From NCBI RefSeq assembly GCF_026155325.1, contig NZ_JAPFPW010000006.1, positions 1 to 64,000 of the forward strand: a stretch of 64,000 nt of DNA, written 5' to 3'. This DNA comes from Desulfobotulus pelophilus. Lineage in GTDB: Bacteria; Desulfobacterota; Desulfobacteria; Desulfobacterales; ASO4-4. The position numbers and the translations under genes are program-made. Shown one piece after another: positions 60,901 through 64,000 of this stretch. The notes under the pieces are model-generated. The model was not told the DNA's origin, searched no databases, and was given only the letters and a program-made list of their open reading frames with translations. Numbering within the stretch: position 1 is the stretch's first letter; each line of letters starts with the position of its first letter.

Positions 60901-61557
60901 CTAAAAGCCCAAATCCTCGTTGATCAGCACCACATGGATTCGACCTTTGGGGAAACACTTCTCCGTGAGGGTCCAGACATTGCAAATGCGGTCTTCGCTG
61001 CTGCAGTTCATACAACGGCTGGCACTGGCACAGGGTGTCTGCTTTCCCAGACGGCGGATATTAACCAGTGCGGCATATCCACGGGTTCGCTCCATGCCTG
61101 CGGCCACATCCCTGACAACCTTGTTCCGTCCGGCAAGAATCACCACCTTCCGCGGACCGAAGGTAATGGCTGCCACACGGTTACCGATCATGTCAAGGTT
61201 TACCAGAACACCTTTTTCCGTTATGGCATTGGTACCCGTAAAAAACAGGTCGCAGAGAAGGGCCTGCCGTCGTCTTTCCATGGCGGATTCTCTGTCAATG
61301 CTCTTATCAAATGTATCCAGAATTTTGATGTCACTACGCTGACGCAGAATATCGTAAAGGCCTGTATCAATAAAGGTGCGCGAACCTCCCCATGCAATGG
61401 AGGCAGGATGCATGGCAGGAATCAGCTGTTCTGTAACCAGATTGCATGCTGCCCGTGTATCTCCCACCACATGGGAAACAAAACCATTTTCAGTCAGCTT
61501 TTCCGCCAGATCTTCCAGTTTTTTTTTCCAGTATGCATCAATGGCTGTCTGTGTCAT
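60901..61557 (-). CDS. LUD-domain protein (lactate-utilisation LutC/YkgG-like)
   Basis: A 218-residue LUD (DUF162) protein. The pattern WGGSRTFIDTGLYDIL (~57-72), a GTNAITEKGVLVNLD segment and VVILAGRNKVVRD are typical. The C-terminal TPCASASRCMNCSSEDRIC carries conserved cysteines found in this subgroup. LutC-like proteins take part in L-lactate oxidation, but the LutA/LutB partners are absent, so the role is open. It starts 20 nt inside the end of dus with SD GGGAGG. Confidence 0.85.
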   Translation of the reverse strand: MTQTAIDAYWKKKLEDLAEKLTENGFVSHVVGDTRAACNLVTEQLIPAMHPASIAWGGSRTFIDTGLYDILRQRSDIKILDTFDKSIDRESAMERRRQALLCDLFFTGTNAITEKGVLVNLDMIGNRVAAITFGPRKVVILAGRNKVVRDVAAGMERTRGYAALVNIRRLGKQTPCASASRCMNCSSEDRICNVWTLTEKCFPKGRIHVVLINEDLGF

Positions 61558-62581
61558 CTTTTCCTCCCTGAAATAGTGAAGAACCCTTCACCCAGCCAGC
61601 GGCTTCCGGCATACGCCAGCGTGGTTTACTGTCCAGAAAACCTGTTACCTCCCTGCGGAAGACTTCCATTCGATTCAGTTTCCTGAGGCTTTTAAAAAAG
61701 CTTGTTCCATTTTCAAAGCTTTCCTGAAAGCAAAGCCACCAACCTTTCATTCTGGAAAGGAGATGGGAATCTCCTGAAAGACGTTTTCCATAGGCATTTT
61801 CAAGATCATCATAAAAAGATCTGAACCGGATGAGTTCCGTCTGATCTCCCGAATGAAAAGTTCCCCGCAGGCGTTCTGCTAAAAAGGGATCAGCCAGCAG
61901 GCCTCTGCCAAGCATCCACCCCTTCACACCGGGAAATTCTGTGGAAAGAGCCATGAAGTCATCCTTTGACCATATGTCTCCATTATAGATCACCTGATGA
62001 TTGGAATCACGAAGAAAAGACCGGAAAGCTTCAAGATCCGGCCTGCCTTCATACATCTGAACACCAACCCGTGGATGAAGAATAATCCGTTCAAGGGGAT
62101 AGCGGTTCAAAACTTCGAGTAAGGCCGTCGTTTCCCGGCTGTCATGACGGCCGAGACGCATTTTTACGGAAACACCAAGGGGAGACAAGGCACAGGCCTC
62201 CTCCAGAAACGCATCAATCCTTTCGGGAAAACAGAGAAGACCTGATCCCTTTGTCTTTTTGGCAACCATGGGAAAGGGGCATCCAAGATTCCAGTTAAGT
62301 TCTTGAAAGCCAAGATCGGCAAGGCGGCAGGCCAGAGCCACAAAGGCCTGTGAGCTGTTTCCAAGAATCTGGGGTATAACGGGAATGGAGCGCTCCCCTT
62401 TCTGTGCTACATCGGCAAGAATTTTTGATGAAAGATCTTTAGCCTGTTGCAGAGAAATGAACGGAGCAACGGCCTCATCCATGCCTGAAAAATGTTTCGC
62501 CCATATGTCACGGAAAACAGCATCCGTATAGCCCCTCATGGGAGCCATGATGAACTGGTCCCTTTTATGTTCATGATTCAT
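61538..62581 (-). CDS. tRNA-dihydrouridine synthase
   Basis: Dus-family FMN enzyme of 347 residues that reduces uridine in tRNA D-loops. Visible motifs: MAPMRGYTDAVFR at the start, the catalytic cysteine in NWNLGCPFPMVAKK, SVKMRLG, IILHPRVGVQMYEG, YNGDIWS and MLGRGLLADPF. The start at 62581 is close to the homologous sequence; the frame continues 44 codons upstream through a terminator-like hairpin and is judged a leader. The SD is weak. The LUD gene overlaps its end by 20 nt. Confidence 0.9.
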   Translation of the reverse strand: MNHEHKRDQFIMAPMRGYTDAVFRDIWAKHFSGMDEAVAPFISLQQAKDLSSKILADVAQKGERSIPVIPQILGNSSQAFVALACRLADLGFQELNWNLGCPFPMVAKKTKGSGLLCFPERIDAFLEEACALSPLGVSVKMRLGRHDSRETTALLEVLNRYPLERIILHPRVGVQMYEGRPDLEAFRSFLRDSNHQVIYNGDIWSKDDFMALSTEFPGVKGWMLGRGLLADPFLAERLRGTFHSGDQTELIRFRSFYDDLENAYGKRLSGDSHLLSRMKGWWLCFQESFENGTSFFKSLRKLNRMEVFRREVTGFLDSKPRWRMPEAAGWVKGSSLFQGGKDDTDSH

Positions 62582-62997
62582 GATACGGCCTGAAACCCTT
62601 TCACTATGTGGCAAGAGAGTGAAAAAAAAGTAACGAGTTGTTCGATAATGAAAAACACTTTTGTACAAACGTGACAAAAAAGCCTCCCAGAGAGGCCCTT
62701 CAAGCCTTGGCATTCAGCATAGAGAAACACCTGCATTATTTACAAAAAACTACCCCAAATTCCGTTGCAGGAACCTGGGGCGAGTGCTATCACTGGCAAG
62801 ATGGTCCATCAGAACACTGCCGGATTTATGAAACCTGTTGGAATCCAATAGTGCGGATTTTCCGGAACAGCGACAGGCTGCCCCGGTAAAGGTCATTCCA
62901 TCATCCGCCGCAGTCCGTGCACCCATGAACACAGGCAATCCAATCCTTCCCAAAGGAAGGTCGCTTGACACAGTACAACACATTCCGAGGAGGCACC
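62582..62997. other. 416-bp intergenic region between dus and acyl-CoA dehydrogenase
   Basis: Divergent promoter region. It contains a minus-strand terminator (62676-62696), an AT-rich candidate -10 for dus (TGTAAATAAT on the minus strand, near 62734-62743) and a TTGACA at 62965-62970 that lacks a matching -10. Open frames of 77-83 codons are present on both strands, without SD or domain. Confidence 0.4.
62676..62696 (-). terminator. Intrinsic terminator in the dus leader
   Basis: On the minus strand GCCTC-TCTGG-GAGGC is followed by six T. It lies 95 nt upstream of the dus start and just downstream of a candidate -10, so transcripts would have to read through it. It may instead end a short RNA of about 50-60 nt. 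Confidence 0.55.
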
Positions 62998-64000
62998 ATG
63001 GTTCTTTTTAATCCCAAACAGTACAAAGACCGCAATTATCCGGACGCAAGATCTGCAGAAGTAATGAAAAAAACCATCGAGTTCTTTGAGAACAAAGGAC
63101 TGGCGAAACTTAAGGAGGATTTTCACAGTCGGGAATTCACCTATGATTTTGCGGAATTTGTAAAAAAAGAAAGAATTTTTGAAACCCTTTTCCTGCCCAA
63201 AGGTTACGGAGAAGATCCGAATCAGTACTATTCAACCTACCGGATGTTTGAATTCTCTGAAATTCTGGGCTTCTACGGGTCCGCTTACTGGTACATGTTC
63301 CATGTATCCACCCTTGGTCTTGATCCCGTACTTCTCGGTGACAACGAGGAAGCCAAGCATAAAGCTGCCGCCAAGCTCAAGGAAAATCCCCTGTGTGCCT
63401 TCGGCCTTTCCGAACGCGCCCACGGTGCAGACATCTACTCCAGTGAAGTGAAGCTCTACCCTCAGGCAGACGGGACCTATCTGGCCCAGGGGTCCAAGTA
63501 TTATATAGGTAACGGCAATCTGGCCGGCACGGTTACGGTATTCGGTAAGATGGCGGACACAGATGACTATGTCTTCTTTGTGGTGGACTCCAGCCATGAA
63601 AAATATGAATGCATTCAAAATGTCATCGCCCAGAATCAGATGTATGTGGCTGAATTTGCCCTCCATGATTACCCCATTACGGAAGCGGAAATTCTCTCCC
63701 GGGGCCAGAAGGCCTGGGATGACATGCTGAACACCATCAATATCTGCAAGTTCAATATTGGCTCTGCTTCCATCGGAATTTGCGAGCATTCCCTTTACGA
63801 AACCCTGAACCATGCCGCCAAACGGAACCTCTTTGGCAAATATGTAACGGAGTTCGCCCATATCCAGCAGCTCTTTTTTGACTCCTGGTGCCGCATTGTG
63901 GGTATGAAACTTTTTGGCCTGCGTGCTACGGACTATCTGCGGGCCGCCAATCCCGAAGACCGCCGCTACCTTCTCTTTAATCCACTCATGAAAATGAAAA
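62998..64000 (+). CDS. Acyl-CoA dehydrogenase (3' end beyond window)
   Basis: The N-terminal 334 residues of an acyl-CoA dehydrogenase run off the window. The SD GAGGAGG is 5 nt before the ATG. After an atypical start (MVLFNPKQYKDRNYPD), the mid-domain loop reads FGLSERAHGADIYSSE where most family members have (M/L)TEPxxGSD, followed by KYYIGNGNLAGTVTVFGK. It belongs to a divergent long branch of the family. ETF from 33.8-35.6 kb is a plausible electron acceptor. The catalytic Glu region lies beyond the end. Confidence 0.85.
   Translation, partial: MVLFNPKQYKDRNYPDARSAEVMKKTIEFFENKGLAKLKEDFHSREFTYDFAEFVKKERIFETLFLPKGYGEDPNQYYSTYRMFEFSEILGFYGSAYWYMFHVSTLGLDPVLLGDNEEAKHKAAAKLKENPLCAFGLSERAHGADIYSSEVKLYPQADGTYLAQGSKYYIGNGNLAGTVTVFGKMADTDDYVFFVVDSSHEKYECIQNVIAQNQMYVAEFALHDYPITEAEILSRGQKAWDDMLNTINICKFNIGSASIGICEHSLYETLNHAAKRNLFGKYVTEFAHIQQLFFDSWCRIVGMKLFGLRATDYLRAANPEDRRYLLFNPLMKMK

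Noticed and set aside
60871-61686. 271-codon plus-strand frame across the LUD gene
   Set aside because: Mirror of a well-supported LUD/Dus pair; the sequence has no recognisable domain.
62638-62889. 83-codon plus-strand frame in the dus-acyl-CoA dehydrogenase gap
   Set aside because: Poor start context, no SD, no domain; crosses the minus-strand terminator.
62965-62970. TTGACA as the -35 of the last acyl-CoA dehydrogenase gene
   Set aside because: At 17 bp downstream lies the ribosome-binding site, not a -10 element.
1-64000. tRNA genes, CRISPR arrays, insertion sequences, prophage genes
   Set aside because: No cloverleaf T-arm signature, regularly spaced repeats, transposase motifs or terminal inverted repeats were seen by reading; a tRNAscan or ISfinder run would be decisive.

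Overview
The window reads as chromosomal core sequence of a Gram-negative, probably anaerobic bacterium of the Desulfobacterota (Desulfobacterales-like). LptD, a Kdo-modifying gene pair and heptose-activation enzymes indicate an LPS-bearing outer membrane. ETF subunits, acyl-CoA dehydrogenases, a LUD protein and a bacterial ferredoxin fit a fatty-acid-using sulfate reducer. This placement is inference from gene content; there is no rRNA marker. I saw no tRNA, rRNA, CRISPR array, insertion sequence or phage gene.

Layout. 1-6.4 kb: a TauE-type transporter, a DUF2868/DUF3482 membrane-protein/GTPase pair, an HD-domain protein, an RtcB RNA ligase and a small ferredoxin. 6.8-12.5 kb (minus strand): tmk, a small protein, a class II photolyase, a cysteine synthase fused to a degenerate cysteinyl-tRNA synthetase, and an unknown protein. 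12.5-18.3 kb (plus): lptD followed by a heptose-nucleotide set (GHMP kinase, epimerase with a CxxC pair insertion, nucleotidyltransferase, SIS isomerase). 18.5-24.4 kb: HU, holB, ricT/PSP1, metG and a transpeptidase. 24.4-30.7 kb: kdnA-kdnB (8-amino-Kdo) and a 1242-residue GlmS paralogue. 30.9-36.1 kb: amino-acid binding protein, BamE-like lipoprotein-type protein, diguanylate cyclase, CheZ, ETF alpha/beta, and a flagellar-brake domain protein.

36.2-41 kb is an operon of phosphatase, acyl-CoA dehydrogenase, TetR regulator, APH-type kinase and SDR, resembling 4-hydroxyacyl-CoA catabolism (LvaA/C/D; ACAD10/11). 41.1-47.5 kb (minus): ispF, canonical cysS, uvrB and uvrC. 47.9-52.8 kb: a NarL-type regulator facing a minus-strand unit of phosphoribosyltransferase, cytosine permease and an ARMT1/DUF89-like protein, with an intrinsic terminator in its leader. 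53.3-59.1 kb: FadR-type regulator, GlpD, FGGY kinase and alkyl-DHAP-synthase-like protein, probably ether-lipid or alkylglycerol metabolism. 59.1-64 kb: K+ channel with RCK domains, LUD protein, Dus, and a truncated acyl-CoA dehydrogenase running off the end.

The most unusual items are the cysteine synthase-CysRS fusion (zinc/cysteine site kept, KMSKS lost) while a canonical cysS lies 35 kb away, the GlmS paralogue with an internal candidate nucleophile, the 44-nt palindrome over its promoter, the FadR/ether-lipid operon, and the terminators sitting in gene leaders. Start codons below were chosen by Shine-Dalgarno spacing and homology, and often differ from the longest open frame.
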